Both the position numbers and the translations under genes were made by a program. A stretch of 34,393 nucleotides of DNA from an uncultured Verrucomicrobiales bacterium. GTDB taxonomy: Bacteria; Verrucomicrobiota; Verrucomicrobiia; Verrucomicrobiales; Akkermansiaceae. Positions 24,158-31,515 of this stretch are shown here, one piece after another. The notes under the pieces were generated by a model, which saw only the letters and a program-made list of their open reading frames with translations, was not told the DNA's origin and ran no database searches. The stretch is from NCBI GenBank assembly GCA_937958875.1, contig CALGMJ010000186.1:1-34393 (forward strand), written 5' to 3'. Numbering within the stretch: the stretch's first letter is position 1; each line of letters starts with the position of its first letter.

Positions 24158-25342
24158 ATGAAGTTTGGCCCTTTTTTCTATGTAGCGCTATTTTTTGCGG
24201 CTTCTTATCAAGCCTTTGCTGAGGCAGAGCGTGTCGAGCGGGTGATGCCTCCGCTGTTACAGACTCAGGTGAAAGGCCTACTCATCATCACTTTGCCCGA
24301 TGGTTCTCATGCAGGCGCGGCCTCTCAAATGAATGCGACTGTGGTCCCCGCCAAGAAGGGCGAGGATTTCAATATCAGGTTTAACCAAGAAGTGGGAAAA
24401 ATGATGAGCGCGGCGACGAAGGAAGTGACGAAGCTGATGCGCGTTCGTCATGCTGATCAGCTCCCAGTGGGAAATGTGATCGAGCTAGGGTTTGCTGATA
24501 AGCATACCCTCAAGGATGGCCCTTCTGCTGCGGTTGCATCGGCACTGATGGCAAATGCTATTATTACTGGGGAAAAGCTCGACCAGACCTTCGCTGCTAC
24601 CGGTGATATGACCGCCACTGGAGAAGTGCGTCGGGTCGGAGGAGTCTCAGCGAAGATTCGGGGAGCATCTCGCAAAGGCTGCCGCATCTTTGCGGTGCCG
24701 AAGGGGAATCTGAGCGCGATTTCAGATCTTTACGTCTCTGGCGGAGTAAAAGCAGTGTGCCAGATTCAGATCATCGCGGTTGAGAATTTTGATCAAGCAG
24801 TGGCGCTGTCGCTGGCGGAGAAAAACTCAGAGGTCGAAGCTGCCTTGGCTGATTTCGAGCTCGTAAAAAAAGCGGTGATGAAAAATGTCGCAAATGCGGG
24901 TCATTCAAAGGTGAGGGCAAAATTAAAATCCATTTTAGAGGTGATTCCGAATCACGAATCGGCGCGTCTGGTAGCGCTTCATGGTGTTAAAAAGGGGCCC
25001 AAGCGTCTTTCGTTAGCAGGTTCACTCCATGAAATTGATCAGGCCGCAGACGAACTCGTCGGGATCTTGCGGGCAGGCAACTATCAGCAGGCGACTGGGA
25101 GTGATGAACTCTGGAGCAGTATGGCGCGTATGGATAAGCTCCGGAAGGCGGTGGATAGCCGGACAAAAGATTACTTAGATGCCTTTCTGAATACCGCAGA
25201 CTTCATCAAGAAGCGCCGTGAAAGAAAGTATTATAATGAAGGCGAAAAGGCTCAGTTCCACGCTCTAGTCCGCTCCATCAACTCGGCTAAAGAAGATCTG
25301 CGGAAAAATCAATCGGTGCAGGAAGAACTTCTGGCCGAGTAG
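24158..25342 (+). CDS. Exported stand-alone Lon-like (S16) protease
   Basis: A 394-residue protein starting MKFGPFFYVALFFAASYQAFA, a signal peptide. The GTG at 24134 would bury this signal. Residues 95-200 match the Lon proteolytic domain: KDGPSAAVASAL with nucleophile Ser123, TGDMTATGEVRRVGGVSAK with Lys166, then GASRKGCRIFAVP. The Ser-Lys spacing of 43 equals that of E. coli Lon (Ser679/Lys722). There is no AAA ATPase. The C-terminal half is helical with no known motif. Export without an ATPase implies ATP-independent periplasmic proteolysis. Both catalytic residues are present, so it should be active. Confidence 0.82.
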   Translation: MKFGPFFYVALFFAASYQAFAEAERVERVMPPLLQTQVKGLLIITLPDGSHAGAASQMNATVVPAKKGEDFNIRFNQEVGKMMSAATKEVTKLMRVRHADQLPVGNVIELGFADKHTLKDGPSAAVASALMANAIITGEKLDQTFAATGDMTATGEVRRVGGVSAKIRGASRKGCRIFAVPKGNLSAISDLYVSGGVKAVCQIQIIAVENFDQAVALSLAEKNSEVEAALADFELVKKAVMKNVANAGHSKVRAKLKSILEVIPNHESARLVALHGVKKGPKRLSLAGSLHEIDQAADELVGILRAGNYQQATGSDELWSSMARMDKLRKAVDSRTKDYLDAFLNTADFIKKRRERKYYNEGEKAQFHALVRSINSAKEDLRKNQSVQEELLAE

Positions 25343-25543
25343 TAGGTAAAAAACCTCGAAATTAGAGGTGCTGCACCTAGGCCAAAGGTGAGAGGGGCAG
25401 TTCAGAAACGCAGCGGTTCTGCATTAAAGAAAACTCTCAGATTTGGGATAGGTTCTATCTTATGTTTTTCCTCATGAGGCAGAGTGCTCCTTCTTGCCTT
25501 CCGCGCGTCGCGGCCTTATCGGTATTTCTAACAAATTGTGTGA

Positions 25544-25894
25544 ATGAGTTTTGATCAGATTGTTATCCGTGGGCTTACCCTTTCTTGCCATATCGGAGTG
25601 CCTGAGGAAGAGCGCCAAGAGGCCCAGCAGCTACGCGCTCATTTATTGTTAGAGGTTGATGAGTTTCCTACTCAGGACTGTATCGAGGGCACGGTGGATT
25701 ATAAGGCGGTATCAGATGGGGTGCGTGCGCTTGCGGCAAAAGGGGAGCGGAAGCTGATTGAGACTTTGGCCCAGGATATTGCGAGTGAGATTCTGGCAAA
25801 TTATCCGGTGCGGAAAGTGCGTGTTGAGTTAGAGAAATTTATTCTCCCAGAGACGGATTGGGTAGGAGTGATCATCGAGCGAAAAAGAAATTGA
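25544..25894 (+). CDS. folB: Dihydroneopterin aldolase
   Basis: A 116-residue enzyme of folate synthesis. It shows LSCHIGVPEEERQEAQ, the TVDYKAVSD segment, KLIETLAQDIA and VRVELEKF, all FolB signatures and of normal length. The start ATG overlaps a TGA (TGAATGA). No other fol gene is in the window. The 201 bp before it contain a short hairpin (25353-25369) but no gene. Confidence 0.9.
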   Translation: MSFDQIVIRGLTLSCHIGVPEEERQEAQQLRAHLLLEVDEFPTQDCIEGTVDYKAVSDGVRALAAKGERKLIETLAQDIASEILANYPVRKVRVELEKFILPETDWVGVIIERKRN

Positions 25895-25970
25895 ACAGAT
25901 TATCGCGGCGCGTGTCCTTATCTCCGTGCAGAGAGTGTTAGAGGGAGCTCCGGCAGTAACTAAACGGCCT

Positions 25971-26555
25971 ATGGCGAAAGAGACCATTAATGATCCAGAT
26001 CTGGAGTGGGTCCAGCGTGCGCAGGAGGGAGATACCCGTGCCTTTGATGAGTTAGTCGTCAAATTTTCGCCCAGATTGTATGCCATGGTTTATCACATGA
26101 CTTCGAATCGGGATGATACTCATGATTTATTACAGGATATTTTTGCCAAAGCGTATCGTTCGCTGAAGCGGTTTCGGGGGAAATCCACCTTTTATACCTG
26201 GATTTATTCCATCGCGACTAATATGACGCTGAACTTCCTTAAGAAGAGAAAGCGGCGTGCGGCCCAGAGCCTCGATGATGTTGATTCAGGGATTCAGAAT
26301 GATGATGCGATGGTGGATCTACGCCATGTGGCGAACCCTCGTCAACAGAGTGGTATTCACGAACTTCAAAAAAAATTGAACGAAACTTTACAGTCTTTGT
26401 CAGAAGATCATAGAGCGGTGGTAACCATGTTTGATATTCAAGGTTTACCGCATGCTCAGATCAGCAAAATCCTAGGAATTTCTGAAGGAACTGTGAGATC
26501 ACGCCTCTATTACGCTCACCAGCAGATGCAGGCTCACCTCACTGATTATCTTTAG
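25971..26555 (+). CDS. ECF-type RNA polymerase sigma factor
   Basis: About 195 residues. Region 2 includes DEVLV-like FDELVVKFSPRLY, DDTHDLLQDIFAKAYRSL and FYTWIYSIATN. Region 4 includes LSEDHRAVVTMFDIQGL and ISKILGISEGTVRSRLYYA. The basic linker FLKKRKRRA is also typical. An upstream GTG at 25926 is possible; the ATG at 25971 gives normal ECF length. The next gene, 21 bp downstream, encodes a single-span membrane protein, as is usual for sigma/anti-sigma pairs. Confidence 0.93.
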   Translation: MAKETINDPDLEWVQRAQEGDTRAFDELVVKFSPRLYAMVYHMTSNRDDTHDLLQDIFAKAYRSLKRFRGKSTFYTWIYSIATNMTLNFLKKRKRRAAQSLDDVDSGIQNDDAMVDLRHVANPRQQSGIHELQKKLNETLQSLSEDHRAVVTMFDIQGLPHAQISKILGISEGTVRSRLYYAHQQMQAHLTDYL

Positions 26556-26576
26556 AAATCCAGCAGAACCATCCAC

Positions 26577-26987
26577 ATGACACCTGAGGAAAAAGTCCAG
26601 AAGCTCATTGCTCTCAAGCGCTATGAACAGCCGCCAGAGGGGTACTTTGACGACTTCTTGAGCGAATTTCAGCAGCGCCAACGTGAAGAACTCCTCCAGC
26701 GGTCTGCGATCTCGCTCGGTTGGGAACGTTTTTTGACCTGGTTCAGTGAAGTCGGCTGGTCCAAGTGGATTCTAGGAGGTGGGCTCGCTTATGCTGCGTT
26801 GATGCTCGTTTTCGTGATTGTGAAAGGGAAGCCTGTTGCTCCAGCTCCGCCTGAGGCAGGATTACAGCCAGCCTCTTATCAGGGCGCGCCGATGCATTCT
26901 GCCCGTCCACTCCGAGTTGTTGATTTTGAAAATGGCACTCGTTATCGCAAGGCTGACATGCGCCAAGAGCAGCGGCGGGAATTTTAA
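26577..26987 (+). CDS. Single-span membrane protein, possible anti-sigma factor
   Basis: A 136-residue protein. Residues 1-60 are soluble and begin TPEEKVQKLIALKRYEQPPE. One helix lies at about 64-82 (WILGGGLAYAALMLVFVIV), then a Pro-rich stretch (KPVAPAPPEAG) and a polar C-terminus. Its position behind an ECF sigma gene suggests an anti-sigma or regulator. No zinc HxxxCxxC motif of the ZAS class is present, so function is inferred from context only. Confidence 0.7.
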   Translation: MTPEEKVQKLIALKRYEQPPEGYFDDFLSEFQQRQREELLQRSAISLGWERFLTWFSEVGWSKWILGGGLAYAALMLVFVIVKGKPVAPAPPEAGLQPASYQGAPMHSARPLRVVDFENGTRYRKADMRQEQRREF

Positions 26988-27118
26988 TAGATTTAGCAAT
27001 TTGCTAGATCAAAGAAGGGGGGACGAAGGCTCAATTTTAGGGTCGATTTTCTTTGGAGAGAGGGTATTTCTTTGACCCTTCACTCGTTTACGTTCCGTAA
27101 TTTTTTCCGCTCACTCGT

Positions 27119-28000
27119 ATGATTCTATCTTCTTCTTTACGCCAGCGCTTCGCGTCGGCGTTTTTCATGTGTTCTCTGATTTCTGTTTCTCTCGCTCAGC
27201 GTGCGGTTGATTTTCCCCGTCTCGATGGGGAGGGGAAAGAGCGAGCCATTCTTGTCCCAGTCGATGATGCTGGCCTATATGCCACCATTGGAGTGGTGGC
27301 TGCGGATGTGACAAAGGGGAAAAGTGGGGCTGATACTTTTGAGCTGCTTGCCCAAGATCCCCAGTCTCGCATTACTCTCCTCCGTGGAGTGAAGGGGAAC
27401 GAGCCCGCGGCAAAGTTCCAGAGTGGACGTTCTCTGAAGCCAGGCGAGATGGTGAAGCGTGGTGGAGCGAATGCTGCCGTTGTCAGTTGGGAGTCTCATT
27501 TTCATGATCAGCTTCTCCCTCTTTCTTTCCTGAGAGTCCATCACCAGGGTTCAGTTCCGGCTCCGGGTTATCCGCTTAAGAATGAACAGGGTGAAATCAT
27601 TGCGCTCTGTCATCAAGCAACTGATGCTTTTGGTAATGGCACCTATGCTCTCCCTGCTGAGGCGGTGCAGAGTGTGGTTACGAGTTACCAGAAGTACCAA
27701 AAAATTCGCCGTTCTTTCTGCGGTATTAATTTGGATGCTCGCGATCCCATCGCTTCTATCGTTGGGGTTCGTCCAGATTCGCCTGCTGCGATTGCTGGGA
27801 TTAAAAAAGATGACGTTTTGCTCGCGATCAATACTCAGCCAGTGACGGATTACGCGACCGCGATTGATGCTTTTTTCTATCTCGTCCCTGGTGTGGAGGT
27901 GGAATTTAAGCTCCTGCGTGGGCTCGAGGTGAAGGTCTTAAAAGTGACTCCCGTGATCGATCCTCGTCACGCAGCCTCCGAGTCTCAGCAGAAGAAGTAA
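27119..28000 (+). CDS. Exported PDZ protein with degenerate trypsin-like (HtrA-type) domain
   Basis: A 293-residue protein with a signal peptide (ending ISVSLAQ). Residues 40-190 align by eye with an HtrA-type fold: GYPLKNEQGEIIAL (150-163) takes the place of GNSGGPLxNxxGEVIGI, so the catalytic serine position holds Pro. No clear catalytic His/Asp pattern is present. A PDZ domain follows (about 200-285: GVRPDSPAAIAGIKKDDVLL). This reads as an inactive protease used as a binding or scaffold protein in the periplasm. Its stop and the yjbQ start overlap (TAATG). Confidence 0.75.
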   Translation: MILSSSLRQRFASAFFMCSLISVSLAQRAVDFPRLDGEGKERAILVPVDDAGLYATIGVVAADVTKGKSGADTFELLAQDPQSRITLLRGVKGNEPAAKFQSGRSLKPGEMVKRGGANAAVVSWESHFHDQLLPLSFLRVHHQGSVPAPGYPLKNEQGEIIALCHQATDAFGNGTYALPAEAVQSVVTSYQKYQKIRRSFCGINLDARDPIASIVGVRPDSPAAIAGIKKDDVLLAINTQPVTDYATAIDAFFYLVPGVEVEFKLLRGLEVKVLKVTPVIDPRHAASESQQKK

Positions 28001-28419
28001 TGGCTGCACATGCTGCGAGTTTTGCGGTTTCCTCCCGTGGGAAGGGAACTTATGAGGTGACCCGACAGGTAGCTGAGATCGTTTCCGAATCAGGAATTTC
28101 CACGGGGACGGTTACCGTCTTCGTGCAGCATACGAGCGCGAGTCTGGTCATCATGGAGAATGCTGATCCTAGCGCGCGCACGGATTTGGAAGCATTTTTT
28201 GATCATCTAGTTCCCGAGGATACTCCGTACTTCATTCATACCTATGAAGGTCCAGATGATATGCCTTCTCACATTCGGATGGCACTGACTCGGACTAGTG
28301 AGGTGATCCCAGTGGTAGATGGGAGGATGACTCTCGGCACTTGGCAGGGGATTTTTCTTTTCGAGCACCGCGTTCATTCTCATCAACGGCGTCTGGTGGT
28401 TTCAGTGGTTGGTGACTGA
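28000..28419 (+). CDS. yjbQ: YjbQ/UPF0047 family protein
   Basis: A 139-residue protein of typical length. It carries FVQHTSASLVIMENADP, EGPDDMPSHIRMAL and LGTWQGIFLFEHR, the UPF0047 signatures. Family members show weak thiamine phosphate synthase activity; the physiological role is unclear. It overlaps the PDZ gene by one base, so the two are co-transcribed. Its 3' end overlaps the convergent HAD gene by 18 bp. Confidence 0.92.
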   Translation: MAAHAASFAVSSRGKGTYEVTRQVAEIVSESGISTGTVTVFVQHTSASLVIMENADPSARTDLEAFFDHLVPEDTPYFIHTYEGPDDMPSHIRMALTRTSEVIPVVDGRMTLGTWQGIFLFEHRVHSHQRRLVVSVVGD

Positions 28420-29262
28420 GGGGAAGAGCTTTTTGAGAGAGCTGAGAGAGGTGATGACTGCATCTGCGGGATGAAGTTGATCGAGGTTTTCTCGAAGTCT
28501 AAGAGATCTCTGACTTCCTGCGAAGAGAGCTGTTTTAAAACCCAGTTCGGCGGCTGGGTGAACGTCATTTAAGGCGTCATTCCCGATAAATAGAGTCTCT
28601 GCAGGAGTGATGTTCTTTTTCACCAGGGCGTTGGCGAGTTGCTGGTAGAGGAATATTCCCGGCTTTGCCTGCCGATGTTGGTACGAGTAAAATGAGAGTT
28701 CCGGTGGGAAGCCGAGTTCTTCGAGTGATTTTCCCAGAAATGCTTCAAACATCAATGGGGTGCAGAACTGGGCGTTCGACACGATCGCGAGGGTGAACTG
28801 TTTCTCGTGTGCAAAGTCTAGGATCTCTTTGAGTCCAGTCATGGGCCAGACGGGGTTTGTCTTTAGTTCGTAGCGGACGGCGAATTCTTCGAGATCAGGA
28901 GGCGTGATTTTCAGTTGCTCAAAGAAGCGCTGCCAGATTTCACGAATATCGACTTCGGGGAATTCGGTGCCTTGTTCGCGGTTACGAGCGTGATCTTCAG
29001 TGATAAGCTCGTGGAAAAATTGGACGAGGTTTTCCTCAGGAGGGTCATATTGATACTCTCTTAAAAGCTCTTTTAGCGCACTGTCTCGATGAGTGGCGGA
29101 GGCGAGGCCGATATCTCCAGAGCCAGAAACGACCAAGGTGCCATAGATATCGAAGGCCAGGCAGCGGACGGATGTTAGGTCTGGAAGTTTTTCCTCCAGG
29201 GGCACTGGTTGTGCAATCAGTTCCGTAGAATGATCGCGAATGAGTTGAGCGAGTGGGGACAT
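28402..29262 (-). CDS. HAD superfamily hydrolase
   Basis: About 286 residues. Motif I reads AFDIYGTL (second Asp replaced by Tyr, common in haloacid dehalogenase-type members), motif II IVSNAQF, motif III lysine in QAKPGIFLYQ, motif IV FIGNDALNDVHPA. It is probably a small-molecule phosphatase or dehalogenase-type hydrolase. The frame opens at 29319, inside the upstream glycosyltransferase gene; the ATG at 29262, eleven bases after that gene's end, is preferred. Last gene of a likely three-gene operon. Confidence 0.85.
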   Translation of the reverse strand: MSPLAQLIRDHSTELIAQPVPLEEKLPDLTSVRCLAFDIYGTLVVSGSGDIGLASATHRDSALKELLREYQYDPPEENLVQFFHELITEDHARNREQGTEFPEVDIREIWQRFFEQLKITPPDLEEFAVRYELKTNPVWPMTGLKEILDFAHEKQFTLAIVSNAQFCTPLMFEAFLGKSLEELGFPPELSFYSYQHRQAKPGIFLYQQLANALVKKNITPAETLFIGNDALNDVHPAAELGFKTALFAGSQRSLRLRENLDQLHPADAVITSLSSLKKLFPSVTNH

Positions 29263-29272
29263 GCAGGTGGGT

Positions 29273-30604
29273 TTAAGTGCGGAGGAAGTGGAAACGATTT
29301 GGTGAGAGGAATTGATCAAGAACGCGTTCTTTGTCGAGCCAGGTTACGGGGCTAGGTGTGGAAGTTGATACTTGGTTTATGAGGGTGTCTAGCTGCTGGG
29401 TGTAGCGTTTCTGGGACCAATTTTCTGCGTTGGTTTTTAACGGTTCAGTGATGTTAAGAGCGCTGGTGAGCCAATCTTTGAGAGTTGGGATTTCTGGCCC
29501 TTTGATGATTTTTTCCTGCTCTGCTTCAGGAAGATTTCCAAAATCGACCTGATCTTCCGAGATCATGGTTTCGGTGGCTTGCCGGATATGCTCATCGCTA
29601 GCTACGCGCCCGTAAGCAGCGTAAACGGTGGTGAGTTGATGGCGAAGTTCGTTGAGGTCTAAATGGTCTTTTGAGACTGGAATTTTTTGATACAGAGTCC
29701 CTGTGGGGGAGCCGAAGTCACAAGTGATATCAGGAAGGTCACGCCCGATGAGAGGAGTACCTTGAAAAGCAGGCTCTAAAAAAGAAAGGCCAAATCCTTC
29801 CGCAACTGAAGTGGTGATGGCGTGGGTGGACTGGCTCAGCCACCAATGGTAATCCCGTTCTGCAGTGACAGCTCGGAAGATGATGGGGAGTTCTAGTTCT
29901 TCTGCCAGCATCTCCCAGTGATCATGGATGGGAAACCATTGAGGATTTTCAGGAGGCAGAGTGAGGGCGAAGCGGGTTCCCGAAGGGGCATGCTTCGCGA
30001 GGAGGCAGAGTTCGCCTAGATTTTTCCTGCGAATTCCTCGGACGGGGTAAAGGACGAGAGGATGGTCTTGCCGTGTTTTTTTCTTAATGGGCTCTGGGTT
30101 GACTGCATTTGGAAGGCAGTGGCAGTGTTCATCAGGTAAGCCAGCCTGTTTCAGGAGTCCTAGGTCTCGGGAGTTAATAAAAGCGTGATGAATGTGATCG
30201 GCGATTGGGTAGACGTCTTGTTGTGCGATCAGTTCATAATTTCCCGGGCGGCCATCTTCGGCGAAATCATGATACTGAAGAAGAAGGGGGATTTCCATTT
30301 CCGCGAGAGCTGAGAGCAGGCGGGGGAGAAGCACATTTTTTCCTAATGATGGATTATGGATGATCCATAGTTCTGGCGTCCAAGGCAGGGTGGCTAGAAT
30401 TTGAGTGAGAAGGGATGTGCCAGCGAGAGCGCTTTTCTTTAGGTAATCGAGTTCCGGGACAATGGTATGCGGCAGTTCCGAATCACCATAACCTGCAACG
30501 AGACGGACCTCATGGCCCAGAGAGGAAAGTGCTTCCACCTGAGATTCCATAACCCGGGTGACTCCACCTTTTCTCAGGTGGTAGTGAAGGATGGCGATTC
30601 TCAT
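29273..30604 (-). CDS. GT-B glycosyltransferase (GT4-like)
   Basis: A 443-residue protein. The N-terminal Rossmann half starts MRIAILHYHLRKGGVTRVM, the glycine-rich acceptor-side loop of GT4 enzymes. The C-terminal half has VLYPVRGIRRKNL and SVAEGFGLSFLEPAFQGTP, containing the E-x7-E donor-binding motif. It likely transfers a sugar from a nucleotide-sugar donor in the cytoplasm; donor and acceptor unknown. It lies 6 bp downstream of the lipoprotein gene and 10 bp upstream of the HAD gene. Confidence 0.88.
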   Translation of the reverse strand: MRIAILHYHLRKGGVTRVMESQVEALSSLGHEVRLVAGYGDSELPHTIVPELDYLKKSALAGTSLLTQILATLPWTPELWIIHNPSLGKNVLLPRLLSALAEMEIPLLLQYHDFAEDGRPGNYELIAQQDVYPIADHIHHAFINSRDLGLLKQAGLPDEHCHCLPNAVNPEPIKKKTRQDHPLVLYPVRGIRRKNLGELCLLAKHAPSGTRFALTLPPENPQWFPIHDHWEMLAEELELPIIFRAVTAERDYHWWLSQSTHAITTSVAEGFGLSFLEPAFQGTPLIGRDLPDITCDFGSPTGTLYQKIPVSKDHLDLNELRHQLTTVYAAYGRVASDEHIRQATETMISEDQVDFGNLPEAEQEKIIKGPEIPTLKDWLTSALNITEPLKTNAENWSQKRYTQQLDTLINQVSTSTPSPVTWLDKERVLDQFLSPNRFHFLRT

Positions 30605-30610
30605 AAATGC

Positions 30611-31321
30611 TTACCAAGTGATCGGCCGAAAGGGGATACTTTCGAGAGCTGGGTTTGGTTCGTTTCCATTCAGCCAACGGACAGTTTGTTTCGCCCAGCG
30701 GTTCATCACGTTCTGCTGAGCTTTGTAGAAACGAATTTTAGCGAGATCTAGAATCGCGATAGGAGGCATGTCTCGATCTGCGAAACTGGCGAGGATTTTT
30801 CCGCTACGAGCATCTGTGACTCGCATTTCAATGGCGGTGACCGGGTTGTTGAGGACTCCTGCTCCCCGGACCACTGTGCTCACTGCTTCAAGTGAAGGGC
30901 GAGACGGAGCAATCTCCACCAACGCCGCCTCTACGATGAGAGCGTCACGTAGGCGCTTCGGTTGAGAGATGAGATCCCATTCTCTCTTTTTGGAATGGGT
31001 GAATGCTTTTTTAAGCGAATTTTCCATGAAGACCGCATTTTTCTTAACGTCATCAGTGAGAGGACGTTTGAAGAGATTACGCTCGTTGTATCGGGTGTTT
31101 TTGATCTTGGTATATGTGGTATCGACAGGCGCGATATAAACTTTGCGATATTTTGAAAAATCGGCGTCTGTTTTTTTCCAGGACCGTTGAAAGAGAGTGG
31201 TGTGGTCTCGTTCGGTTGGTTCATGCGCCTTTAGGAAGCCCGTTGGTACCGCCGGGCCGACACAGGAAATAAGAAATAAGCAGCTAAAAAGGGGGAGGAT
31301 AAAGAGTAAATTAGATTTCAC
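30611..31321 (-). CDS. DUF3313-like lipoprotein
   Basis: A 236-residue protein with a lipoprotein signal ending LFLISC (lipidated Cys20). Features fit DUF3313: TGFL after the signal, DADFSKYRKVYIAPVD, ALIVEAALVEIAPSRP and ARSGKILASFADRD. The family has no established function. It is the first gene of a likely minus-strand operon with a glycosyltransferase and HAD hydrolase. It is divergent from ftsH. Confidence 0.75.
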   Translation of the reverse strand: MKSNLLFILPLFSCLFLISCVGPAVPTGFLKAHEPTERDHTTLFQRSWKKTDADFSKYRKVYIAPVDTTYTKIKNTRYNERNLFKRPLTDDVKKNAVFMENSLKKAFTHSKKREWDLISQPKRLRDALIVEAALVEIAPSRPSLEAVSTVVRGAGVLNNPVTAIEMRVTDARSGKILASFADRDMPPIAILDLAKIRFYKAQQNVMNRWAKQTVRWLNGNEPNPALESIPFRPITW

Positions 31322-31515
31322 TGGCTGGAGAATGGTACTGATCGAAGTAGCGTCAAGAGCTTAGCGGATTCTACGCCAAACCCGGTGAATGAGCATGAAA
31401 TTATCATATTTCAGTGCCTGAAGGGAATTCCCGCCTAAAAAAGGGATTTCCATTCCTAAAACATGCGGTAGCGTTCTCGCGTCGGCGGGAAGAACTCCTC
31501 GCCGCTTTTTGTCCT

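Noticed and set aside
25353-25378. Possible attenuator before folB (ACCTC/GAGGT and AGGTG/CACCT)
   Set aside because: The stems are only 5 bp, no U-tract follows, and no leader peptide is visible.
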